The position numbers and the translations under genes are program-made. Shown here in pieces: positions 10,586-17,566 of a stretch of 40,016 bases of DNA; positions within the stretch are counted from its first letter, which is position 1; the number at the start of each line of letters is the position of its first letter. The stretch covers positions 1 to 40,016 of the forward strand of contig JAHECP010000038.1 in NCBI GenBank assembly GCA_024641665.1, read 5' to 3'. The DNA is from Acidobacteriota bacterium (lineage in GTDB: Bacteria; Acidobacteriota; Vicinamibacteria; Vicinamibacterales; JAHECP01). The notes under the pieces were generated by a model. That model did no database searches and was not told the origin of the DNA. It worked only from the letters and a program-made list of their open reading frames with translations.

Positions 10586-12778
10586 ATGCGAGGGGCAGTC
10601 CGGCGTGTGGTTTGGATGACGGCGTGCGGCGGGGCGGCGGCGATGCTCGCGGGAACGGCCGCCATGCAGGAACCCGGGTTGCGCGGCTTCACGCGCGACC
10701 AGGTCGCGGCCGAGCGGCAGCAGGAAGATGCGTTCCGTGCGCTGCCGAAGGCCGAGAGTATCCGGGAGTACAACAAGACCATCAGCGCGGACCCCCACAA
10801 TGCGGGCTCGCCCGGATCGATGAAGGTCGCCTCCTACATCCTGGACCAGTTCAAGGGCTGGGGTCTCGACGCGCACATCGAGCAGTACCAGGCGCTGATG
10901 CCCACGCCCGTGAACCGAGTCGTCGAGCTGGTGGCGCCAGAGGAGTACACCGCCGTGCTCAAGGAGCCGGCGATTCCGGAGGACCCGGACTCGTCCGACG
11001 CCGGACAGCTGCCCACCTTCAACGCCTACTCGGCCGACGGCGACGTCACAGCGGAGGTCGTGTACGTGAACTACGGCGTCCCGGCCGACTACGAGGTGCT
11101 GGCCAAGCAGGGCGTCGACGTCAAGGGCAGGATCGTCATCGCGCGCTACGGCGGCAGCTGGCGCGGCATCAAGCCGAAGGTGGCCGCCGAGCACGGCGCG
11201 ATCGGCTGCCTCATCTACTCCGACCCGCGCGACGACGGGTACTTCCAGGGCGACGTCTACCCGAAAGGGCCGTTCCGTCCCGAGCAGGGCGTGCAGCGCG
11301 GCAGCGTCATGGACATGCCGCTCTATCCGGGCGACCCGCTCACGCCGGGCTGGGCCGACGAGAAGGGCGCGCGCCAGCTGACGCGCGCCGAGGCGAAGAC
11401 ACTGGTGAAGATCCCCGTGCTGCCGATCTCCTACGGCGACGCGCTGCCCATCATGCGCAACCTGGGCGGGCCGGTCGCGCCCGAGGACTGGCGCGGCGCG
11501 CTGCCGGTGACCTATCACCTCGGCGCGGGGCCGGCCAAGGTGCACCTGAAGCTGTCGTTCGACTGGGAGGTGCGCCCGCTCTACGACGTCATCGCCACCA
11601 TCCCCGGTTCCGAGTTCCCCGACGAGTGGGTGATCTACGGCAACCATCACGACGCGTGGGTGAACGGCGCCGACGACCCGGTGAGCGGCCAGGCGGCGCT
11701 GATGGAGACGGCGCGCAGCTTCTCGGAGCTCCTGAAGACCGGCTGGCACCCGAAGCGCACCATCGTCCTCGCGGCGTGGGACGGCGAGGAGTGGGGGCTG
11801 CTCGGCTCCACCGAGTGGGCCGAGAAGCACGCCGACGAGCTGAAGCAGAAGGCCGTCGTCTACATCAACGGCGACAGCAACGGGAAGGGGTGGCTGAACG
11901 CGAGCGGGTCGCACTCGCTCCAGACGCTCATGACCGGAGTGGCGCGCGACATTCGCGACCCGAAGACCGGCAAGAGCGTGCTCGACGCGCGGCGCGCCCA
12001 CCAGCTGGACGAGGCGAAGACCGACGAGGCGAAGAAGAAGATCGAGGCGCAGAAGGGGCTCGAGCTCGGCGCGCTGGGCTCGGGGTCCGACTACACCGCG
12101 TTCATCGACCACCTCACCATCGCGTCGCTCAACCTCGGCTACGGCGGTGACGACCCGGGCGGTATCTACCACTCCATTTACGATTCGTTCACCTGGTACA
12201 CGCGCTTCGGCGACCCCGACTTCAGCTACGGCGTGGCGCTGGCGCAGACGAGCGGCACGACGATCATGCGGTTGGCCGACTCGACGGTGCTGCCGTTCGA
12301 GTTCACCAACTACGCGACGACGCTCGCGACCTACGCCGACCAGGTCGCCAAGCTGAAGAAGGACAACGCGGGCGCGACGGCGGTGGACCTGAAGCCGCTG
12401 AGCGCCGCGATCGCGAAGCTGAAGACGGCGGCCGCGGCGTACGAGAAGGCCTACGCGGGCCTCGCGGCCGTGCCGTCGGCGTCGCTCGCCGCGAAGAAGG
12501 ACCAGGTCGCGGCGCTCAACGAGCTCGTCTATACGACGGAGCGGAAGCTCGGCTACGCGCAGGGGCTCCCGCGCCGCGACTGGTTCCAGCACATGATCTA
12601 CGCGCCGGGCTTCTACACGGGCTACGGCGTGAAGACGCTGCCCGGCATCCGCGAGGGGCTGGAGGAGAAGACCTGGAACGAGGCCGAGAAGTACGTGCCG
12701 ATCACGGCCGGCGCCATCACGGCGATGGCCGACCAGGTGCAGCAGGCCGCGACGGCGCTCGGGGCGCTGGTGCGGTAG
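10586..12778 (+). CDS. Secreted M28 peptidase, glutamate carboxypeptidase II-like
   Basis: Zinc exopeptidase of the M28B/transferrin-receptor-like family, 730 residues. An N-terminal signal peptide (RR, then a hydrophobic run up to about residue 26) targets it for export. A PA domain lies at about residues 110-310, interrupting the peptidase region as in the human enzyme. The two-zinc centre is complete: H355 (NHHDAW), D364 (DDPVSG), E401/E402 (WDGEEWGLLGSTEWAE), D430 (INGDS) and H529 (YHSIYD) line up with human GCPII residues H377, D387, E424/E425, D453 and H553. The C-terminal 150 residues are helical like the dimerisation domain. The start at 10586 is set by the strong AGGAGGGG site. A further 19 codons upstream would cross the -10 box and are rejected. 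Substrates are likely C-terminal acidic peptides, by family. Confidence 0.93.
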   Translation: MRGAVRRVVWMTACGGAAAMLAGTAAMQEPGLRGFTRDQVAAERQQEDAFRALPKAESIREYNKTISADPHNAGSPGSMKVASYILDQFKGWGLDAHIEQYQALMPTPVNRVVELVAPEEYTAVLKEPAIPEDPDSSDAGQLPTFNAYSADGDVTAEVVYVNYGVPADYEVLAKQGVDVKGRIVIARYGGSWRGIKPKVAAEHGAIGCLIYSDPRDDGYFQGDVYPKGPFRPEQGVQRGSVMDMPLYPGDPLTPGWADEKGARQLTRAEAKTLVKIPVLPISYGDALPIMRNLGGPVAPEDWRGALPVTYHLGAGPAKVHLKLSFDWEVRPLYDVIATIPGSEFPDEWVIYGNHHDAWVNGADDPVSGQAALMETARSFSELLKTGWHPKRTIVLAAWDGEEWGLLGSTEWAEKHADELKQKAVVYINGDSNGKGWLNASGSHSLQTLMTGVARDIRDPKTGKSVLDARRAHQLDEAKTDEAKKKIEAQKGLELGALGSGSDYTAFIDHLTIASLNLGYGGDDPGGIYHSIYDSFTWYTRFGDPDFSYGVALAQTSGTTIMRLADSTVLPFEFTNYATTLATYADQVAKLKKDNAGATAVDLKPLSAAIAKLKTAAAAYEKAYAGLAAVPSASLAAKKDQVAALNELVYTTERKLGYAQGLPRRDWFQHMIYAPGFYTGYGVKTLPGIREGLEEKTWNEAEKYVPITAGAITAMADQVQQAATALGALVR

Positions 12779-12857
12779 GCGCTGGGCCTTGGGCGCTGGT
12801 CGGGGACTGGGGGCTGGGGACTGGGGGCTCTGAGCTGACCCCTGACCCCTGACCGCT
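12779..12857. repeat. G-rich word repeats after the peptidase gene
   Basis: GGCGCTGG and GGGGACTGGGGGCTG-type words are followed by CTGACCCCTGACCCCTGACC at 12835-12854, which is the reverse complement of the GGGGTCA words at 4228-4271 and 28115-28148. No coding potential is seen. Confidence 0.7.
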
Positions 12858-12887
12858 GAGGAGGGCCGGCGTGAGCCGGCCCTCCTC
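12858..12887. terminator. Bidirectional hairpin between convergent genes
   Basis: A perfect 13-bp stem (GAGGAGGGCCGGC at 12858-12870 with its complement at 12875-12887) has a GTGA tetraloop. It lies between the peptidase gene and the opposite-strand VWFA gene and overlaps two bases of the latter's stop codon (12886-12888). Only a weak T-run (ATTT) follows on the plus strand, so termination strength is uncertain. Confidence 0.65.
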
Positions 12888-15837
12888 ATTTCGGCATCTT
12901 GATCGTCGTCTCGGTCTTCACCTGGAACCTGCGGAAGTTCCCGTAGGTCGCCTTGCCGTAGATGCGATCCGACCGCGACCAGTAGGTCTCCCGCATCTCG
13001 ACCGGCACCCAGAGCCCCAGCTCGTCATCCGGACGGTACAGCACGGTCGTCTGCATCCGGAACAGGCCGTCGGTGGTCTCGAGCTCGGTCTTCACGATGC
13101 GGCCCGTCACCGGGTCGATCCAGAGCGTGCCGGATGCGGGCATGTCCTTGTTCGACCCAAGCTGCCGGATCAGCGTGGGGCGGCTCCTCTCTTCGTAGCT
13201 CACGCGGCGCGCGCGCACGCTTTCCACCATCTCCTCGCCCCCGTCGCGGAACCAGAAGCGCGGCTGGTTCTCCGGCAACAGGAACATGAGCGGCAGGACC
13301 GGCTGGTTGATGTTCCTGACGATCCTGCCGATGTTGTAGCGCGCGCTCTCGTTCAGGATGCGACGTGCCGTCGTCAGCGCACCGGGCGGCATCTCGAGGA
13401 AGAGCTTCCGGAGCCGATCGTCACGGTCGCGCACGGGCTTGCCGTCGACCTCGAAGACGTCGCGGAAGGGCGTCCAGCCGGGCTCGTCTGGCAGCCGCAC
13501 CAGCAGGAAGTCGGATCGCAGCCGGCGGGAGGCTTCCACCATCACGGCCTGGTGGCCAAAGCCGGGCGGCCCGCTGACGGTCTGCTCGTACGTTTCCTCG
13601 CTGACGACGGAGGACAACTCCTCGGCGTAGTCCCGCACGTACTCGGTCGTGCGGTCGATCAGCTCCTCGAGCCCCGCCGGCGGCGGACGGAGGACCGCGG
13701 GCGGCAGTACCGCTGGCGGAGGTGCGGCGGCCCGCGCGGCCACTTCGGCCGTCGGAGGCGTGGCCGGAGCCGCCGCGGTCACCCGGAAGTCCAGCTCGCG
13801 GCGCGCAGCGAGCGTGCCGTCGAGCGCCGCGTCGATGCGCAGGCGGTAGGAGCCCGGCTGCAGCGCGTCGAGCGGCAACGCGACGCGATACTCGGTCTCG
13901 CCGCTTGGCCCGAACGCAGCCGGTAGACGTTCCTCGGACGACGTCCATGCCGTCTTCCCGTCGTCGAGGTGAATGACGGATGTCGTCAGGAAGGCCGTAC
14001 CCCCGCCCGCGTCCCTGCCGCGATACACGCGCGCGTACGCCCACACCTTGTCGTCCGGCGCGAATTCACGGGTCAACACGGGCTCGAACGGCACCAACGA
14101 GGCGCGCGCGTCGGTGCTCGCCACGGGCATCGGATCGCGGGTCGTTGCCCATCCGATGACGAGGCCGCTCAGCGAGAGGGGCCGCGCGCGAAAGTCCGGC
14201 ACGGTGACGTCGTAGTAGACGCTGCCCGCGCGGCCGGCGACCGCGCTACGCGCGCCGAGGCGGAGCTGGTACTGGCCGGGCGGGACGTCCAGGCGCGTGC
14301 GCAGCAGGTAGCGCCCGGCGCCGAGCGCGGCGGCCTTCTCGGCGTCGAGCGCCACGTGGGCCGTCACCTGCCGCGTCGCGCGCACCTTCTCGCCCGGCTC
14401 GATCGCCACGACGACCAGCTCCACGTCGTCGCGGAAGCCCGCGTCGCGCGTCGCCGGCGCGAACTCCGGCGCCCGGACCTCGACCGCGATCTCGATCGCC
14501 TGTTCCTTCCGGCCCGCGTCGCGGAAGGGCGCGGCGAAAGCCGCCAGGCCCAGGTCCGCTGTCGGCACGAGGTCGCGCACGGCGCCCGCCGCCTGGTCGC
14601 GCGCGCTGACGCTCGCCTCCGGGGCCTCGGGCATGTAGCTCCGTCTCGCCAGGACGCGCACGTCTGTGCGCGTCGTCCTGACCTCGATCGCGCGCTCGCG
14701 TTCGCGGCCGCTGGCGGGCTCGGCGTAGTAGCCGAGCAGGTAGTAGATGCTCGTGGCCTCCACCACCCGGTCGACGGCCTGGTCCACATCGGTGCGGAAG
14801 CTGACGAAACCTCCCGTGGCCCTGGCAAGCCGCGCGAAGTCGCCGACGGCCTGCGGCGCGTTCGCCTTGTCCGGATGGGCGGGATCCGGCGGGCCGCTGG
14901 GATCGATCGAGTAGAAGGTGACGTTGGCGTCCCTGTCGGCGGCGATGGCCCTCGGCAGGAGTGGATCCATGGCCGACGGAGGGAACGCCGCGGCGCCTGA
15001 GGACACCGGCCTGCTGCCGTCCACTTGAAAGCCTGGTCCGCTGCTCCCACCGGGCAACCCCTGCCTCCTCTGGCCCTGGCCGATGTAGACAATCACTTTG
15101 CGGCGCCGCTCGGCACTCGCCAGGTACCTGCCGACGTCCTCAGCGACGCGGAACGGCCGTTCGGCGTCGAAGAACGCCTTCAGGTTCATGCGCGCGAGCT
15201 TGCGACTCTCATCGCTCATCGCGCTTTCGCCGGTCGGGTCGTCGGGCAACTCGGCCTGGGCGTTGGGGCCCGCGCGCCGCACGATCCGGGCCTGTTCGGC
15301 CTGGAACGCATCGATCGCCCGCAGGATGGAGGCGTGGTCCGTCGTGAACTCGCGCGCGCCCTGCCGCTTCAGGCTGACCCAGAGGAGCGCCACCTGGTCC
15401 TGCGACGCGAGCTGCTCCACGACGCGGCGCGCCGCGCGCTTGATGGCCTCGGTCCGCGCCGACAGGCTGTTCGGGTCGTCGAGCACGAGGAGGATCATCC
15501 GCCCTTCCTCCGCCCCCGCGTTGGTGGCGACGTCCGATCGCGGCGGCTCGCGCGGCGGGAGCGCTGGCAGCGCGACTCGCGTGAACGTCACGATGTCCTG
15601 CGGCTTCCCGTCCTCGAGGACCTGGAAGTCGCGCTGCTCGAGGTCGGCGACGGGCTGGTTCGTCGCGTCGAGCACGACCGCGTCCACCACGACGAGATTG
15701 ACGCCGGCGCGGAAGACCGGCTTCTGCGGGGCCTGCGGAGACGGATCCTGGGCTGGCGGGCGGGCCGGCGCGGCGTGAAGAACGGCGAGGATCAGTGCGG
15801 GCGCGAGAAGAACGGCGAGGACGCGCGAGCGGCGCAT
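12886..15837 (-). CDS. Secreted VWFA-related acidobacterial-domain protein
   Basis: Exported protein of 983 residues. The signal peptide is at residues 1-22 (RRSRVLAVLLAPALILAVLH), followed by a Pro/Gln-rich linker. The FRAGVNLVVVDAVVLD and DFQVLEDGKPQDI segments start the 'VWFA-related Acidobacterial domain' (TIGR03436 type), which runs to about residue 370. Its metal-site segment reads VLDDPNSLS, not the classical DxSxS, so metal-dependent adhesion is doubtful. The middle part is beta-rich. A Pro/Ala linker near residue 700 leads to a C-terminal domain of about 270 residues (from LEELIDRTTEYVRDYAEELS) found alone in other acidobacterial secreted proteins. The start has a GGAGG site 6 nt upstream. 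It converges with the peptidase gene. Its partner and role are unknown. Confidence 0.87.
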   Translation of the reverse strand: MRRSRVLAVLLAPALILAVLHAAPARPPAQDPSPQAPQKPVFRAGVNLVVVDAVVLDATNQPVADLEQRDFQVLEDGKPQDIVTFTRVALPALPPREPPRSDVATNAGAEEGRMILLVLDDPNSLSARTEAIKRAARRVVEQLASQDQVALLWVSLKRQGAREFTTDHASILRAIDAFQAEQARIVRRAGPNAQAELPDDPTGESAMSDESRKLARMNLKAFFDAERPFRVAEDVGRYLASAERRRKVIVYIGQGQRRQGLPGGSSGPGFQVDGSRPVSSGAAAFPPSAMDPLLPRAIAADRDANVTFYSIDPSGPPDPAHPDKANAPQAVGDFARLARATGGFVSFRTDVDQAVDRVVEATSIYYLLGYYAEPASGRERERAIEVRTTRTDVRVLARRSYMPEAPEASVSARDQAAGAVRDLVPTADLGLAAFAAPFRDAGRKEQAIEIAVEVRAPEFAPATRDAGFRDDVELVVVAIEPGEKVRATRQVTAHVALDAEKAAALGAGRYLLRTRLDVPPGQYQLRLGARSAVAGRAGSVYYDVTVPDFRARPLSLSGLVIGWATTRDPMPVASTDARASLVPFEPVLTREFAPDDKVWAYARVYRGRDAGGGTAFLTTSVIHLDDGKTAWTSSEERLPAAFGPSGETEYRVALPLDALQPGSYRLRIDAALDGTLAARRELDFRVTAAAPATPPTAEVAARAAAPPPAVLPPAVLRPPPAGLEELIDRTTEYVRDYAEELSSVVSEETYEQTVSGPPGFGHQAVMVEASRRLRSDFLLVRLPDEPGWTPFRDVFEVDGKPVRDRDDRLRKLFLEMPPGALTTARRILNESARYNIGRIVRNINQPVLPLMFLLPENQPRFWFRDGGEEMVESVRARRVSYEERSRPTLIRQLGSNKDMPASGTLWIDPVTGRIVKTELETTDGLFRMQTTVLYRPDDELGLWVPVEMRETYWSRSDRIYGKATYGNFRRFQVKTETTIKMPK

Positions 15838-15865
15838 GGCGGCCTCCGTTCACGCTGGCAGCGAC

Positions 15866-15871
15866 ATGATA
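15866..15871 (-). promoter_or_regulatory. -10 box (TATCAT) of the VWFA gene
   Basis: Read on the minus strand, TATCAT matches the -10 consensus at five of six positions, 28 nt upstream of the ATG at 15837. No -35 hexamer is evident; that position is occupied by the palindromic GCCTTCGCCAAGGC repeat. Confidence 0.45.
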
Positions 15872-15876
15872 CACCG

Positions 15877-15910
15877 GGGCGCCTTCGCCAAGGCTTCGGC
15901 GGGCCAAGGG
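15877..15910. repeat. GCCTTCGCCAAGGC-type dispersed repeat
   Basis: The segment contains GCCTTCGCCAAGGCTTCGGC followed by GGGCCAAGG, with a small hairpin (GCCTT, loop CGCC, AAGGC). Words of this form are familiar as dispersed repeats in several bacterial phyla. Only one copy is visible in this window, so the repeat status rests on recollection, not on a second copy. Confidence 0.35.
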
Positions 15911-15998
15911 CGGTGGGCGCTGGTGCGTACGCAGTGCCTGGCTTCAGCCGGGCCCGACAGGCCGGCCTGACCGCCGACCACTGACAAGGAGTAATCTC

Positions 15999-16394
15999 TT
16001 GGGGATCCGTCTCTCCGGGAGGCATCCCTTGTTCGAACGCGCGTGGCAGCCGGTCCTGTCGCGTCAGGCCTATCTGCGGCGTCTCGCGGCCAGCTTCGGG
16101 CTGGGCGGCGCGGTCCTCGCCGTGTCGCTCTTCGCGGGCATGATCGGCTATCGCGCCACCGAAGGCCTGAGCTGGGTCGATTCGTTCCTCAACGCCTCGA
16201 TGCTGATGGGCGGCGAGGGGCCGCTCGATCACCAGCGGGGCACCGCCGGCAAGCTCTTCGAGGGTTTCTACGCCCTCTACTGCGGCCTGGCCGTCATCTC
16301 GATTGCCGGCATCATGTTCGCGCCGGTCGTGCACCGGTTCCTGCACAAGCTGCACAAGGCCCATCCGCCGGCGGACGGCCCCCACCAGGGCTGA
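15999..16394 (+). CDS. Small conserved membrane protein, two-helix pore-like
   Basis: Inner-membrane protein of 131 residues. Two hydrophobic helices, at about residues 34-50 and 92-110, flank a conserved segment SFLNASMLMGGEGPLDHQRGTAGKLFEGFYALYC. This resembles a family of small bacterial proteins with an M(I/L)xGGxGP loop, reminiscent of the pore helix of two-helix potassium channels. The C-terminus is His/Lys-rich (HRFLHKLHKAH). The start is a TTG at 15999, chosen because a perfect AAGGAG lies 8 nt upstream; no ATG exists before the first helix. Its stop codon overlaps the ATG of the next gene (TGATG), so the two are translationally coupled. Channel function is not established. Confidence 0.72.
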   Translation: MGIRLSGRHPLFERAWQPVLSRQAYLRRLAASFGLGGAVLAVSLFAGMIGYRATEGLSWVDSFLNASMLMGGEGPLDHQRGTAGKLFEGFYALYCGLAVISIAGIMFAPVVHRFLHKLHKAHPPADGPHQG

Positions 16395-16927
16395 TGCGAT
16401 CGATGGCAGAGGTCCCAGGGCCGGCACCGGCGCGAGGCGGACGCCCCATCGTCGACGTCCCCCGGTCGCCGCTCGAGCGCGCGCTGACGGTGCTGGCCGC
16501 CGCCATTCTGATCGCCAGCTTCACGGTGGTCGGCTGGTACTGGCAGCGGCTGCCGGCCCGCGTCCCGATGCACTTCAACGGCGCCGGCGACATCGACGGC
16601 TACGGGAGCAAGGGTTCGCTGGTGGGCTTCGCCGCGATCTTCACTGCGATCTTCGTCGTGCTGAGCGCGCTCGAGCGCGTGCCCCGGATCTACAACTACC
16701 CGTGGCGCATCACGCCGGAGAACGCCGCGCGGCAGTACCGCCTCGCGCGCCACCTCATCGTCGCGCTCAAGCTCCTGATGTCGCTCCTGTGCCTCGTCGT
16801 CGTGGCGGCCGTCGTGAGCGGCGCCCTGCACGGCCGGGCCGCCGGTACGGATCTCTTTCCGGCGCTGCTCGCGACATTTGGCGCCGTGGTCGTCGTCTAC
16901 TTCATCGCCGCGTATCGCGCCCGTTAG
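16394..16927 (+). CDS. SdpI/DUF1648-family membrane protein
   Basis: Integral membrane protein of 177 residues with four likely helices (about residues 29-48, 74-92, 127-148 and 155-173). After the first helix comes LPARVPMHFNGAGDIDGYGS, the DUF1648 signature (P-x-HF-N-x-G-x-xD-x-x-GS). This domain is shared with SdpI, the immunity protein against a killing factor in Bacillus, but most members have no known role. The ATG at 16394 overlaps the preceding stop codon; a second Met at 16403 is an alternative. It forms an apparent operon with the pore-like protein before it and the ICMT-like enzyme 21 bp after it. Confidence 0.8.
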   Translation: MRSMAEVPGPAPARGGRPIVDVPRSPLERALTVLAAAILIASFTVVGWYWQRLPARVPMHFNGAGDIDGYGSKGSLVGFAAIFTAIFVVLSALERVPRIYNYPWRITPENAARQYRLARHLIVALKLLMSLLCLVVVAAVVSGALHGRAAGTDLFPALLATFGAVVVVYFIAAYRAR

Positions 16928-16948
16928 CGGCTTCAGCTGCGGTCGGCC

Positions 16949-17428
16949 ATGGATGCGATCGACGAGACCCCGGCGTCCGCGGACGTGAGGGTCGCCCCGG
17001 GCGTCTACTACCTCGCAGGCCTGCTCCTCGGCTTCGCCGTGGACCTCTGGGTCTGGTCTCCCGTCTCGATGCCGCGGTGGCTCTCGGTCTGGGGCGGCTC
17101 GCTGGCGCTCGTGGCGGGCGCGGCGGTGGGGATCGCCGGGGGCCTCTCGCTGCGCCTGGCCGGCACGGCCTTCGACCCGATGAAGCCGACGACGACGCTG
17201 GTCACGACGGGCGTGTTTCGATGGTCGAGGAACCCGACGTATCTCGGGCTGACGCTCGCCTACGCCGGCATCGCGCTCGTGGGCAACAGCGTCTGGCCGC
17301 TCGTGCTGCTGCCCTTCGTCCTGGCGCTGTTTCAGCGGCGGGTGATCCGGCGTGAGGAGCGGTATCTCGCTCGTGTGTTCGGCCCCACGTACGAAGCGTA
17401 CGCCCGGCGTGTCCGGCGGTGGATCTGA
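16949..17428 (+). CDS. ICMT/PEMT-type membrane methyltransferase
   Basis: Membrane methyltransferase of 159 residues with about four helices. The conserved C-terminal core is FRWSRNPTYLGLTLAYAGIA (residues 90-109), followed by RRVIRREERYLARVFGPTYE. This corresponds to the SAM-binding RxPxYxG and EExxLxxxFGxxYxxY motifs of isoprenylcysteine carboxyl methyltransferase and phospholipid methyltransferases. Bacterial members often modify lipids or are uncharacterised; the substrate here is unknown. It is the last gene of a three-gene membrane cluster, and a palindrome at 17456-17474 follows. No strong ribosome site precedes the ATG. Confidence 0.82.
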   Translation: MDAIDETPASADVRVAPGVYYLAGLLLGFAVDLWVWSPVSMPRWLSVWGGSLALVAGAAVGIAGGLSLRLAGTAFDPMKPTTTLVTTGVFRWSRNPTYLGLTLAYAGIALVGNSVWPLVLLPFVLALFQRRVIRREERYLARVFGPTYEAYARRVRRWI

Positions 17429-17455
17429 CGTGAAGGGCTCACGACCCAGGAGCAG

Positions 17456-17482
17456 CCCAGGTCGGAGACCTGGGCCACTTGG
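17456..17482. repeat. REP-like palindrome (CCCAGGTC arms)
   Basis: CCCAGGTC, a GGA loop and GACCTGGG form a perfect 8-bp hairpin at 17456-17474, followed by GCCACTTGG. It shares the CAGGTC/GACCTG core with the hairpin at 20650-20672. Positions 17460-17482 also match 20719-20741 at 20 of 23 positions. It lies between convergent genes and may act as a terminator. Confidence 0.6.
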
Positions 17483-17489
17483 CGCGATT

Positions 17490-17555
17490 TCCCTGGCCTT
17501 TCTGTGGCGATTTCCGTGGTCCTTCCGTGGCCGTTCCGTGGACCTTCCGTCGCCC
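17490..17555. repeat. TTTCCGTGG-type word repeat
   Basis: The spacer after the ICMT-like gene repeats words such as TTTCCGTGG, CCTTCCGTGG and CGTTCCGTGG five or six times. It resembles the CCTTCGTG/CCTCCGTG words at 28186-28240. No gene is present. Confidence 0.6.
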
Positions 17556-17566
17556 CCGCCTCGCCC

